Shown here piece by piece: positions 1 to 6,132 of a DNA stretch of 6,132 bases. Position numbers and translations under genes: made by a program. The notes beneath the pieces were generated by a model. That model worked only from the letters and a program-made list of their open reading frames with translations, ran no database searches and was not told the origin of the DNA. Location: assembly GCA_024278645.1 (NCBI GenBank), contig JAJRST010000545.1:1-6132 (forward strand), given 5' to 3'. Origin of the DNA: a bacterium. Lineage in GTDB: Bacteria > Zhuqueibacterota > Zhuqueibacteria > Residuimicrobiales > Krinioviventaceae. Position 1 is the stretch's first letter. Each line of letters starts with the position of its first letter.

Positions 1-2711
1 ACATATTTGGAGTTTGTGGTGATTTCGCCGAGCGTACGCCAATTCTTTTGAAAGATGCCTTCGAAAACGGCGCCATTGAAATAAAAATCGGAATAGAGAT
101 AGGACTTTCCGGTGGAGCCGAAAAGCCCCATGATGCCCCGGCCCCGGGTCACCAGCAGCGCCTCGCCCAATGCATCCACTTCAGGACTGTCGAAATGGCC
201 GATGTAGCAGGACATGGTTACGGCGAATGAGTACTTGTTCTTGTTGGCAAGCCGGATAATGTCATCCTTGTTGAACAGATTGGCGTCGGCGATTTGCTCG
301 CCGGAGCCGTGAACGAGAAAATTGATGATATTCTGCCCGCTGTTGATCCAGGCGACAAAATCCTCGGTGGTGTTGAAATATGGCGACTGAAATTCCGTGG
401 ACAATCGTTTCGTCGCCAGCCATTTGGGCAGATAATGATCCATGAGATATTGCGCGGCATAATCAAAAAATTCGCCGTTGCCCGAAGCCAGGGTGATATT
501 CCGCCGCCATTCCGCCGCCACGTCCCTGGTTTCATAGCTGATAATTTTTTCGACCATGATATCCGCTTCTTCGACGTTATTGGCCGGCAGGCGGCCGAGG
601 TACAAGTCCGGCAAGAGGTCATTGCCGCTGACGGTGACAAAATAGTTGTCGCTGGAGGTCATGCCGTAGGATTTTGTATTTACCATATAGCTGGGTACGT
701 ATGTTCGAAAGGTTGCACCTTTGGCCGCGGTTTTATCCATGAGCAAAGTGGCGTCGCCGAAAAGCACAACGTACAACAGCGCCGGCCGCTGCCAGTTCTC
801 GTAGGCATAAGCAATAAATCGTTTGATGGCGCGCGGGTCGTAAACGCCGTCGCTGAACTCATCATAGACGTCCTGAATATCGACGACCAGGGATCGCAAA
901 CCCTTGCCGCTTCGGTAATCGGCCAAGCGTTGTGCGGCTTTTTCAAAATTCCGATGGGTGATGATAATGTAATCGGCGCCGTTCATTGGATTTTTCAGAT
1001 CCGAGGGAGCATCGATTGTAATGCGTTCAACGCGCCGCAGCGCTTTCTCGGAGACGACGTGCAGCATGGTCGCTTGCGAAGAGTTGTAGGTAAACTCGAA
1101 ATCATAGCCGTCGGCGCGGCTTTTGATGTTGGCATTGACCAGTCGATAGCCGTTGTCGGTCAAAAAATAGACCTGGTCGGTGCTAAAGCCGCCGACGCGC
1201 CAGAGCTTTTGCGCGCCCGGTTCGACGCGGAAGACGAGGCGGTCGTCGGTCGTTCGCAGCGCCCGGTCGTATTCAATTTCAAACCAATTTAAAAAGACAT
1301 GATCGATGAGCACGTCGGGGATGTCCAGCGGCAGTTCAAAAACCACTTTGAGTTGCGGTTGAAATACATCCGGTTTAAAACGACCGCTGTGCAGGGAAAA
1401 CTGTTTTTTGTCGGACCCGTACCCCTCCCCTACGATTTGATCGTTGATCCTGGCGACGACGTGATGGTTCATATCCACATCCGTCGATGTGGTCAACCCG
1501 TGAAACTTGGCGTCCAGCTTGAGCGTGCTTTCCGCGGTAAGCCCGGGAAGCGTAACGGTTTTTGAAAAACTCTGGCTATCCATTATCTTTTCCCAGAACC
1601 AGTGATCGTCTTGGCCGTTATCATACCCGACCAGGCGTTCATAACGATTGTCTTTTTCAAAGTGAACAAAGTTGACGGCGTAATCGAGGGTGTCGACCTC
1701 GTCGCCGTTCGGCGAGGCGAGCATTTCCGAAAAAGCGAGGCCGGGTGTCGCGCCCCAGCTCAACATGTAGACGTTGGAATCGGAATAAAAAGAGAGCCAG
1801 GAGTTGTCGCCGCTGTTGTGCGATCCGAGGAAAATGATGCGGTCATCGATGTCAAAGGCGCCGTCCGATTTTCCTTCAACGATAATTGGCACCGGCTGCC
1901 CCTTGTTGGTCATGGCCAAAGTGCGCGGATAAATTTGCGTGATGTCGACGCCCGCCTCGGCCAGGTCGCGGCCGCTGACCGCGTAAACGCCGTCCCGGCG
2001 AAGGTACAACTTTACGCGATGTTGACCGGCGCTTACGGCCTTGCGCAATGAAGATTGCGGCGTCTGCGTCCGCCGCCATTTCCTGCTCATTTCGTAATTG
2101 GCGAGCAAATCCTTGTACACCGGCTCAAAGCGTTCATCGACGCGGACCGGGACTGACGAGGAGGCCGCGTTGGCGCCGAAATCGAGGCGCAGCCGCAGCG
2201 ATCTGGCGATTTGCGCCAGTTGCGAAGCGGCCTGGTAACGCACGGGAAAGAGCTGCACTTGCAGCACCCGCTGATCGCGAATAAAGCCGTCGACGCCGAG
2301 CTGCGCAAATGTCGCCGGCAGCCAGGCGTTGGAAAGGGCGCTCATGTTCAGTGCAGGCTCGGCGTCGGCATGTTGAAACATGGCGACGCGGCCAATATTT
2401 TTCGTTTGATTGTTCTCGTGAAGAATCGTCAAAACAGGTCGGCTGTCGGCGGGCACGCCCAGCATCAAGCTGGCAAAGGGCAGTTGCGGCTGTCCCGGCT
2501 GCGCCAGCACGCCGGCGTGCGGCAGCAGGATATCCGTCATCCACAGGCCGTTTTCCATTCGCTGAATAAAAGAAATCGAGTCGAACCGAACATCGACAAT
2601 CATATACTGATCGGTTGACTCGACAATTTTATAATCGTAACCACGCGCTGCAAAAGCAAGCTCAGATGCGACGAGTAAGAGCAAAATGATGTGAAGAACT
2701 CGCACTTTCAT
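1..2711 (-). CDS. C25-family (gingipain-like) secreted cysteine peptidase, C-terminus beyond window
   Basis: This frame is open from the ATG at 2711 to the left edge (903 complete codons, no stop), so the C-terminus is missing. Residues 1-21 form a signal peptide (basic start, LHIILLLLVA core, likely cut after AFA). A propeptide-like region follows, with the G-x-P-x-L-P motif at 73-78, then beta-rich segments typical of the family: a DGVY motif near 240, NVYMLSWG at 313-320 and VFLNWFEIEYDR at 472-483. The peptidase C25 domain starts near residue 578 (ADYIII) and contains LFGD (D653) and DLYLGRLP (702-709). It has the probable catalytic dyad His801 (LVHGSG) and Cys835 (MSCYIGHFD), 34 residues apart against 33 in gingipains. 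Known C25 enzymes are exported, often through the type IX system; that route is inferred here. The missing end could carry a sorting domain. A PorU-type sortase is less likely, because the Cys motif resembles secreted C25 peptidases. The start is supported by AGGGA 7 nt upstream. Confidence 0.93.
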   Translation of the reverse strand, partial: MKVRVLHIILLLLVASELAFAARGYDYKIVESTDQYMIVDVRFDSISFIQRMENGLWMTDILLPHAGVLAQPGQPQLPFASLMLGVPADSRPVLTILHENNQTKNIGRVAMFQHADAEPALNMSALSNAWLPATFAQLGVDGFIRDQRVLQVQLFPVRYQAASQLAQIARSLRLRLDFGANAASSSVPVRVDERFEPVYKDLLANYEMSRKWRRTQTPQSSLRKAVSAGQHRVKLYLRRDGVYAVSGRDLAEAGVDITQIYPRTLAMTNKGQPVPIIVEGKSDGAFDIDDRIIFLGSHNSGDNSWLSFYSDSNVYMLSWGATPGLAFSEMLASPNGDEVDTLDYAVNFVHFEKDNRYERLVGYDNGQDDHWFWEKIMDSQSFSKTVTLPGLTAESTLKLDAKFHGLTTSTDVDMNHHVVARINDQIVGEGYGSDKKQFSLHSGRFKPDVFQPQLKVVFELPLDIPDVLIDHVFLNWFEIEYDRALRTTDDRLVFRVEPGAQKLWRVGGFSTDQVYFLTDNGYRLVNANIKSRADGYDFEFTYNSSQATMLHVVSEKALRRVERITIDAPSDLKNPMNGADYIIITHRNFEKAAQRLADYRSGKGLRSLVVDIQDVYDEFSDGVYDPRAIKRFIAYAYENWQRPALLYVVLFGDATLLMDKTAAKGATFRTYVPSYMVNTKSYGMTSSDNYFVTVSGNDLLPDLYLGRLPANNVEEADIMVEKIISYETRDVAAEWRRNITLASGNGEFFDYAAQYLMDHYLPKWLATKRLSTEFQSPYFNTTEDFVAWINSGQNIINFLVHGSGEQIADANLFNKDDIIRLANKNKYSFAVTMSCYIGHFDSPEVDALGEALLVTRGRGIMGLFGSTGKSYLYSDFYFNGAVFEGIFQKNWRTLGEITTNSKY

Positions 2712-3963
2712 ATTCCATTCCCTGTTGCGGTTGATGTTGCAATTTTTTTTTGAACAGCGTCGTTCGTTGGACGAGAGCCGTAACGCCGCCGGAGGCCATG
2801 ATAATCAAAAAATGATCCAGCGGCAGGCGGAACCTCACTTTGGCGATAAAGACCGCATGCAGCAGCGTATAGGCCGCCGCAAACAACAGCCAAAGCAACA
2901 TTATTTTTTTCTGCTCCCGTCGCGCCAGGATAAAGCCGATAATGCCGAGCAGGAAAATCGGCGTATAGCTGGCGACGCTGGCCAACGGATACAATTTTTG
3001 CAAGCGCGAGTAGCCTCTTGTCGTCGGCGACGGATCAAAACGCCAGAGGCTGAGACCCTTTTTTATCGACAGGCCGACAAAATGAACCGGGTCGGCGGCG
3101 ATAAATTTTTTCGCCTCTTTCACGTATATGCGGTCCGCCTCGATTTCCGAAGCGGCGTCGACGCGGTCTTCCAGCGTCTTGGGCATCTCGATGTTGCTGC
3201 CCGTGTTTATCGTGCTCTCCGGGTTGTTGCCAAGCCACAAATTGCGGCCTCCGTTTGTCGACAATGTAAATTCGCCGAGAGCGCGATAATTCCGCCATCC
3301 CCAGGGCGTCACCACAAGGCTCATGCAGAATGCAAACAAAAAGACCGGTTTGGCAAACTGCCTGAACTGTGGACGCATGATCACCAACCACACCAGGGCA
3401 GCAACAGCGAGAACAACCGCCGACGTTCTTGTCAGTATGGACAGCCCCATCAACAGACCACTCGCGATAATTTTCAAAGATCGACCGTCCCGCACTCCGG
3501 CAATGAGAAAATAAACCGAAGCGACAAGCGTCATTGAAAACCACGTGGTCGCAAGGACTGTGCCGGTTATATAGATAAAATATGGGTAACCCGCCGCGGC
3601 GACCACGGAAAGGACGCCGGCGGCAGGCCCCATTATTCTCCATGCAATAAGAGCTAAAAACAACAGCGTAGCAACGCTTAAAAACACCTGCACCAGCCGA
3701 ATCGCCGGCGGCGTATGGACGCCGAGTTTGTACAAACCGGCGAGCAGCAGCGGGTAGCCCGGCGGCCGAAAAGCCGTGGGCTCGCCGGAGGCCTTGACAT
3801 AGCCGTGTCCCTCGGCGATCGATTGACCAAGCGCCATGTAGTCCTCTTCATCCACCCAGTAGACGCGATCCTCCACCGACAGAACGTAGACGAGACGCAC
3901 CACGAGGGCGACAGTCAACACCAATAATATCAACCACTTGTATTTTGCATTATTTCCCAGCAT
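2662..3963 (-). CDS. ArnT/GT39-like polytopic membrane glycosyltransferase
   Basis: A 433-residue integral membrane protein of the dolichyl-phosphate-mannose-mannosyltransferase/ArnT superfamily (GT39/GT83, PMT_2-like). Known members move a sugar from a polyprenyl-phosphate donor to a lipid or protein on the outer face of the inner membrane. TM1 is about residues 10-30. The first external loop holds the acidic DEEDY motif at 38-42 (D38 is the likely catalytic base) and FRPPGYP at 65-71. Several more hydrophobic helices follow, then TPWGWRNY (219-226), an STNGG...LWLGNNPE segment (235-249) and a late KVRFRLPLDH motif (375-384), all familiar in this family. The start chosen is the ATG at 3963. 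It overlaps the upstream propeller gene by 14 nt and has AAAGGG 11 nt upstream. The in-frame ATG at 4026 would only add 21 residues read out of frame from the propeller gene. The last residues are uncertain: the stop at 2662 gives a 50-nt overlap with the peptidase gene, and an A9 run lies just before it. Acceptor and sugar are unknown. Confidence 0.9.
   Translation of the reverse strand: MLGNNAKYKWLILLVLTVALVVRLVYVLSVEDRVYWVDEEDYMALGQSIAEGHGYVKASGEPTAFRPPGYPLLLAGLYKLGVHTPPAIRLVQVFLSVATLLFLALIAWRIMGPAAGVLSVVAAAGYPYFIYITGTVLATTWFSMTLVASVYFLIAGVRDGRSLKIIASGLLMGLSILTRTSAVVLAVAALVWLVIMRPQFRQFAKPVFLFAFCMSLVVTPWGWRNYRALGEFTLSTNGGRNLWLGNNPESTINTGSNIEMPKTLEDRVDAASEIEADRIYVKEAKKFIAADPVHFVGLSIKKGLSLWRFDPSPTTRGYSRLQKLYPLASVASYTPIFLLGIIGFILARREQKKIMLLWLLFAAAYTLLHAVFIAKVRFRLPLDHFLIIMASGGVTALVQRTTLFKKKLQHQPQQGMEYESASSSHHFALTRRI
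2719..2723 (-). promoter_or_regulatory. Shine-Dalgarno site of the C25 peptidase gene
   Basis: AGGGA lies on the minus strand with 7 nt between it and the ATG at 2711. It fixes the start of the peptidase, and the signal peptide begins right there. The site lies inside the 3' coding part of the upstream glycosyltransferase, which fits translational coupling. Confidence 0.7.
2743..2751 (-). other. A9 homopolymer in the 3' end of the glycosyltransferase gene
   Basis: Nine consecutive A residues on the coding strand encode the KKK of the FKKK segment. In the given frame translation continues to the TGA at 2662-2664. With ten A's the frame would end at the TGA at 2708-2710, overlapping the peptidase ATG as ATGA. 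With eight A's the frame would run directly into the peptidase frame without a stop. The run is therefore a candidate sequencing error or slippage site. Confidence 0.6.
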
Positions 3964-4948
3964 AACGAAAGATGCCCTTTCCCAGAGTTCCAACAAAAAC
4001 AGTTGCCTGACTATTGTTTGCCACATACAACGCTTTTACCTTGGCGCCGTTCAAGCCGTCGTTCAACGGCGACCAGGATTCGCTGCCGTTTGTGGACAGG
4101 TAAACGCCGTCCGCCTTGGTCATCGCCCACAATTCGTTCGGATTTGTTTTCATGATGTCCAGACCCAGCACCGACAGTTCCATCAACTGGCTGCCGGTGA
4201 GCTGCCAGGAATCGCCGCCGTTTGTGGTGACATACAAATCGACCCAGCCGGTGCTCATGAACATCTGCTGCGGGTTGTCGGGACGGAAGACGAAACGGTT
4301 AGCCGCCGCCACATCCTGTCCATCGGAGTATACACCCTTGTTGATCGTCTGCCATGTGGCGCCGCCGTCTCGGCTGCGAAAATTGCCGTGCCAGCGGGCG
4401 GCCATGTAGATCGTCCCGGGGTCGTTCGGGTGCACGGCGACGCAGCGAATCTTGCCATAGCTGAAAACATGCATCCAGGAGACGCCCTGGTCCACGCTTT
4501 TGAACAGACCGTGTTCGGTGGCCACCCACACCGCGCCGTCATTGGCGATGACGATGCTGTTGATGTGCGGGCTCTGGTCGCCGTCCCACACCGAGGTCCA
4601 GGAGGCGCCGCCGTTTGTCGACTTGAAAACGCCCTTGCCCCAGACGCCGGCAAACACCATATCACCGCCGGCCGCCAGCGCGGAAACGTCCAACCCGGCG
4701 AGGCCGTTGCTCGCCGGCGTCCACGAACCGCCGTTGTCGACGGATTTGTAAACGCCCCGGTAAGTGCCGATATAAAAAGTTTTGCCGCCGGGGACGTTGG
4801 TTATCGCCTTGACGGTCGCATCCTGCGGCAAGCCGCTGTTCGACGCCGTCCAGCCGTTCGCCTCGGGCGAAGGCCCCGTGGCGTTGCTGCAGCGCATCTG
4901 CAGCAACGCCATAAATGTTATTGCCAAGACAATCAGCAGTCTTTTCAT
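3950..4948 (-). CDS. Exported seven-repeat beta-propeller protein (Asp-box/BNR type)
   Basis: 332 residues from the ATG at 4948. Residues 1-19 are a signal peptide (MKRLLIVLAI...). Cys20 sits where a lipoprotein cysteine would, but the preceding QMR is a poor lipobox because Arg at -1 is atypical. Lipidation is thus uncertain. The rest is seven Trp-initiated repeats starting at W33, W76, W117, W158, W199, W248 and W292, 41-49 residues each. Six of the junctions carry an Asp-box pattern S/T-x-D/N-x-G-x-S/T-W, for example SVDNGGSW at 69-76 and SRDGGATW at 192-199; the last (STNGSESW) is degenerate. Seven such units predict a closed seven-bladed propeller, as in sortilin/Vps10-like and Ycf48-like proteins. 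Nothing shows sialidase catalytic residues, so a binding or scaffold role is more likely than glycosidase activity. Upstream ATG (4975) and TTG (4990) starts were rejected: GAGAGAG 8 nt before 4948 and the immediate signal peptide favour 4948. The stop TAA at 3950-3952 overlaps the next gene. Confidence 0.88.
   Translation of the reverse strand: MKRLLIVLAITFMALLQMRCSNATGPSPEANGWTASNSGLPQDATVKAITNVPGGKTFYIGTYRGVYKSVDNGGSWTPASNGLAGLDVSALAAGGDMVFAGVWGKGVFKSTNGGASWTSVWDGDQSPHINSIVIANDGAVWVATEHGLFKSVDQGVSWMHVFSYGKIRCVAVHPNDPGTIYMAARWHGNFRSRDGGATWQTINKGVYSDGQDVAAANRFVFRPDNPQQMFMSTGWVDLYVTTNGGDSWQLTGSQLMELSVLGLDIMKTNPNELWAMTKADGVYLSTNGSESWSPLNDGLNGAKVKALYVANNSQATVFVGTLGKGIFRYAGK
3953..4852 (-). repeat. 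Seven tandem propeller-blade repeats within the coding region
   Basis: Seven diverged protein-level repeats cover residues 33-75, 76-116, 117-157, 158-198, 199-247, 248-291 and 292-332. Each begins with Trp and most end in an Asp-box turn. At DNA level the turns recur as related plus-strand stretches such as gccgccgtttgt..., for example near 4083, 4216 and 4608. The repeats are too diverged for recent duplication, and the fifth is longest, with an inserted loop around DVAAANRFVF. Confidence 0.85.
3975..3980 (-). promoter_or_regulatory. Probable Shine-Dalgarno site of the membrane glycosyltransferase gene
   Basis: AAAGGG on the minus strand, 11 nt before the ATG at 3963. The spacing is a little long, but it is the only purine-rich site near this start and it supports 3963 over 4026. 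It lies inside the end of the propeller gene. Confidence 0.45.
4879..4911 (-). repeat. Perfect 14-bp inverted repeat with 5-nt loop over the signal peptide
   Basis: The arms are 4879-4892 (tggcgttgctgcag) and 4898-4911 (ctgcagcaacgcca), with a CGCAT loop on the plus strand. They span codons 13-24 of the propeller gene, including the candidate lipid-anchor Cys20. The transcript would fold a strong hairpin beginning about 37 nt after the start codon. There is no following T-run, so it does not look like an intrinsic terminator. Confidence 0.85.
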
Positions 4949-4956
4949 AACATGTA

Positions 4957-4963
4957 CTCTCTC
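4957..4963 (-). promoter_or_regulatory. Shine-Dalgarno site of the propeller gene
   Basis: GAGAGAG on the minus strand, 8 nt before the ATG at 4948. It decides the start among three in-frame candidates (4990 TTG, 4975 ATG, 4948 ATG). Confidence 0.6.
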
Positions 4964-5015
4964 GTTTTTGTTCATCTCAATCTCGTTCAATTTTATTGTC
5001 TTTGTTGTTTAAATC

Positions 5016-5053
5016 GCGATGCCGCCGCCAAGCATTAGAAACGGCGGCATCGC
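5016..5053 (-). terminator. GC-rich hairpin after the GT4 gene, possible terminator or processing stem
   Basis: Perfect 12-bp arms at 5016-5027 (gcgatgccgccg) and 5042-5053 (cggcggcatcgc), with a 14-nt loop. It lies 45 bp after the GT4 stop. On the minus strand the stem is followed by GATTTAAAC, so the U-tract is weak. On the plus strand it is followed by only TTT. It may be a leaky terminator, an attenuator or an mRNA-stabilising stem. The structure is certain; its function is not. Confidence 0.4.
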
Positions 5054-5097
5054 TTTCATCAGTGGACACAGGATGATTTCAAGGATCAGGTCATACT

Positions 5098-6132
5098 TTA
5101 GTTTTGCTGTACATCATCATACAATATTTTTTCCGCGACCTGGACGATGTCTTGTTTGTCATCAAAGCCCACGAAATAGAGATTCTCATCCTTGTGTGCA
5201 AGATTAATGGAATCGGACATTATGTGATTCATCACCAAATCGAGAATATTCTGCTCGGCCTCGTCGCTGGTCATCATTTTGGGAAACAGGCGATGATAGG
5301 CGGCGATCAACGCCTTGTGCGTGTGCTCCCAGGACAAGTGACCTTGAATGCGTGCGGCGCCGAATTCGCCCATGCGATGGCGCCGTTCGGAGTCATTCAA
5401 CAGTTCGTCGATGGCGCGCGCAAACAGTTCGGTGTCGTTCGGCTTGACATAGAGCGCCGCCTCCCTGGCGGAGTTTTTATTTTCCTCCAGCTCAAAGGCG
5501 ACAATGGGCTTGCCAAAGGTCATGTATTCAAGAATCTTGTTCATCGTCGAGTGGTTCGACCATTCCGACCAGGGGTCGGGATCGACGCACACGTCGGCGC
5601 TGGAAAGGGTGCGGCACAAATCCTCATCGGAGACGCGGCCGGTGAATTCCACATAGTCGGACAGTCCCATCTCCTCGCTCAATCTCTTCATTTCCGGCAT
5701 GGCCGGGCCGCCGCCGACGAGCATAAAGTGGGTGTCCCTGCGGCCGAGGTCGTTGATGAAATAATCGATCGATTGCAGCAGCACGTCGACGCCGTCCTGC
5801 GGGCACATTTCGCCCAGATAGCACACCATGTTCTTTTTGCCGCGTTTCAACCGCGGCTCCGGCGGCATCAATTCCAGGCGCTCCAAGTCCGGGCCGGTAC
5901 GCACCACATAAACGTCCCCGGGATCCTTGCCGCCGCGCTGCACGGCTACCTTTTTATAGGATTCGTTAGTGCTCAGCACCAGCCTGGCCGATTTCAGCGT
6001 CATCCTTTCCAGCCACAAAAGAATTTTTCGCAAAAACTTTTTCTTGCCGTGGTACTTGGCGTCGAACATTTCCGGCGACAGGTCGTGATGATCAAAGACG
6101 AACTTTTTACCGAGAAACAAGCGATAAAGCAA
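5098..6132 (-). CDS. GT4-family glycosyltransferase, N-terminus beyond window
   Basis: A GT-B fold glycosyltransferase of family GT4 type. Known members transfer a sugar from a nucleotide-sugar donor during exopolysaccharide, O-antigen or glycoprotein glycan assembly in the cytoplasm. The frame is open to the right edge (344 residues visible). The first codon in the window is TTG and is not a credible start, because the visible part begins inside the N-terminal Rossmann domain; roughly 80-100 residues are missing by family length. Visible landmarks are FVFDHHDLSPEMFD (11-24), YLGEMCPQDGVDVLL (105-119) opening the C-terminal domain, the glycine loop LVGGGP (138-143), FTGRVSDEDL (163-172), DVCVDPDP (180-187) and the donor-site signature NKILEYM (198-204, with E202), typical of WbuB-like enzymes. 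After the usual end near residue 285 comes an unrecognised tail of about 59 residues, rich in acidic residues. The donor sugar cannot be inferred. The stop is TAA at 5098-5100. Confidence 0.92.
   Translation of the reverse strand: MLYRLFLGKKFVFDHHDLSPEMFDAKYHGKKKFLRKILLWLERMTLKSARLVLSTNESYKKVAVQRGGKDPGDVYVVRTGPDLERLELMPPEPRLKRGKKNMVCYLGEMCPQDGVDVLLQSIDYFINDLGRRDTHFMLVGGGPAMPEMKRLSEEMGLSDYVEFTGRVSDEDLCRTLSSADVCVDPDPWSEWSNHSTMNKILEYMTFGKPIVAFELEENKNSAREAALYVKPNDTELFARAIDELLNDSERRHRMGEFGAARIQGHLSWEHTHKALIAAYHRLFPKMMTSDEAEQNILDLVMNHIMSDSINLAHKDENLYFVGFDDKQDIVQVAEKILYDDVQQN

Larger units (their letters stand above)
4949..5097. other. 149-bp intergenic region between GT4 and propeller genes
   Basis: This is the only non-coding gap in the window. 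It holds the hairpin at 5016-5053, followed on the minus strand by an AT-rich stretch (4981-5015) and the propeller gene's Shine-Dalgarno site. An AT-rich stretch after a hairpin would suit a promoter, but I see no convincing -35/-10 pair and no clear Bacteroidota-type -33/-7 pair. Confidence 0.6.

Noticed and set aside
294..1292. 332-codon open frame on the plus strand
   Set aside because: It lies wholly antisense to the C25 peptidase catalytic and pre-catalytic region, has no recognisable domain, and arises from the GC-rich codon pattern of the real gene.
1..2711. Calling the C25 protein PorU, the type IX sortase
   Set aside because: PorU-type proteins usually show a different Cys motif (TCE-like), and no other type IX gene is in the window. 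The SCYIGHFD motif fits secreted C25 peptidases better.
2725..3537. 270-codon open frame on the plus strand
   Set aside because: Antisense to the membrane glycosyltransferase; the product is rich in Arg and Gln with no domain, and the opposite frame has clear family motifs.
3964..4026. Upstream ATG at 4026 for the membrane glycosyltransferase
   Set aside because: It would add 21 residues encoded out of frame inside the propeller gene's last blade. The ATG at 3963 gives normal placement of TM1 and has a ribosome site.
3950..4948. Naming the propeller as a photosystem II stability factor or sialidase
   Set aside because: Resemblance is limited to Asp-box repeats shared by many propellers; there are no sialidase catalytic residues and no photosynthesis context.
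3938..5038. 366-codon open frame on the plus strand
   Set aside because: Antisense to the propeller gene and the gap beyond it. Its repetitive, arginine/alanine-rich product mirrors the propeller repeats and matches no family I know.
5009..5059. 16-codon ORF on the minus strand spanning the intergenic hairpin, as a leader peptide
   Set aside because: No Shine-Dalgarno site precedes its ATG, and the product shows no run of regulatory codons, so it is probably chance.

Overview
The window reads as an envelope or exopolysaccharide-type locus from a bacterium of the FCB superphylum (Bacteroidota, Ignavibacteriota, Calditrichota, KSB1 or a relative). This rests on family content: a gingipain-like C25 cysteine peptidase with a signal peptide, an exported propeller protein built from Asp-box repeats, and two glycosyltransferases. 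No rRNA, tRNA or taxonomic marker gene is present, so the lineage is an inference. Base composition looks moderately GC-rich and even across the genes. No mobile element, CRISPR array, tRNA or rRNA is visible.

All four genes lie on the minus strand and fill almost the whole window. In transcription order they are: (1) a GT4-type glycosyltransferase whose N-terminus lies beyond the right edge (5098-6132); (2) a 149-bp gap holding a GC-rich 12-bp hairpin; (3) an exported seven-repeat beta-propeller protein (3950-4948); (4) an ArnT/GT39-like polytopic membrane glycosyltransferase (2662-3963) that overlaps the propeller gene by 14 nt; (5) a large secreted C25 peptidase (2711 to beyond the left edge) whose start overlaps the end of the membrane glycosyltransferase. 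Genes 3 to 5 overlap end to start and are probably co-transcribed and translationally coupled. The GT4 gene may belong to the same transcript or be partly insulated by the hairpin.

A plausible joint role is assembly and maturation of a glycosylated cell-surface product. The cytoplasmic GT4 would build a glycan, the membrane GT39-like enzyme would transfer a sugar from a polyprenyl carrier on the outer face of the inner membrane, and the propeller and peptidase would act outside the cytoplasm. This is inference from families and gene order. No substrate can be read from the sequence.

The most useful anomalies are two. First, a nine-A run near the end of the membrane glycosyltransferase: one extra A would turn its 50-nt overlap with the peptidase gene into a classic 4-nt ATGA overlap, so this is either a homopolymer error or a slippage site. 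Second, a perfect 14-bp inverted repeat with a 5-nt loop lies exactly over the signal-peptide/cysteine region of the propeller gene, which also has a non-canonical lipobox.
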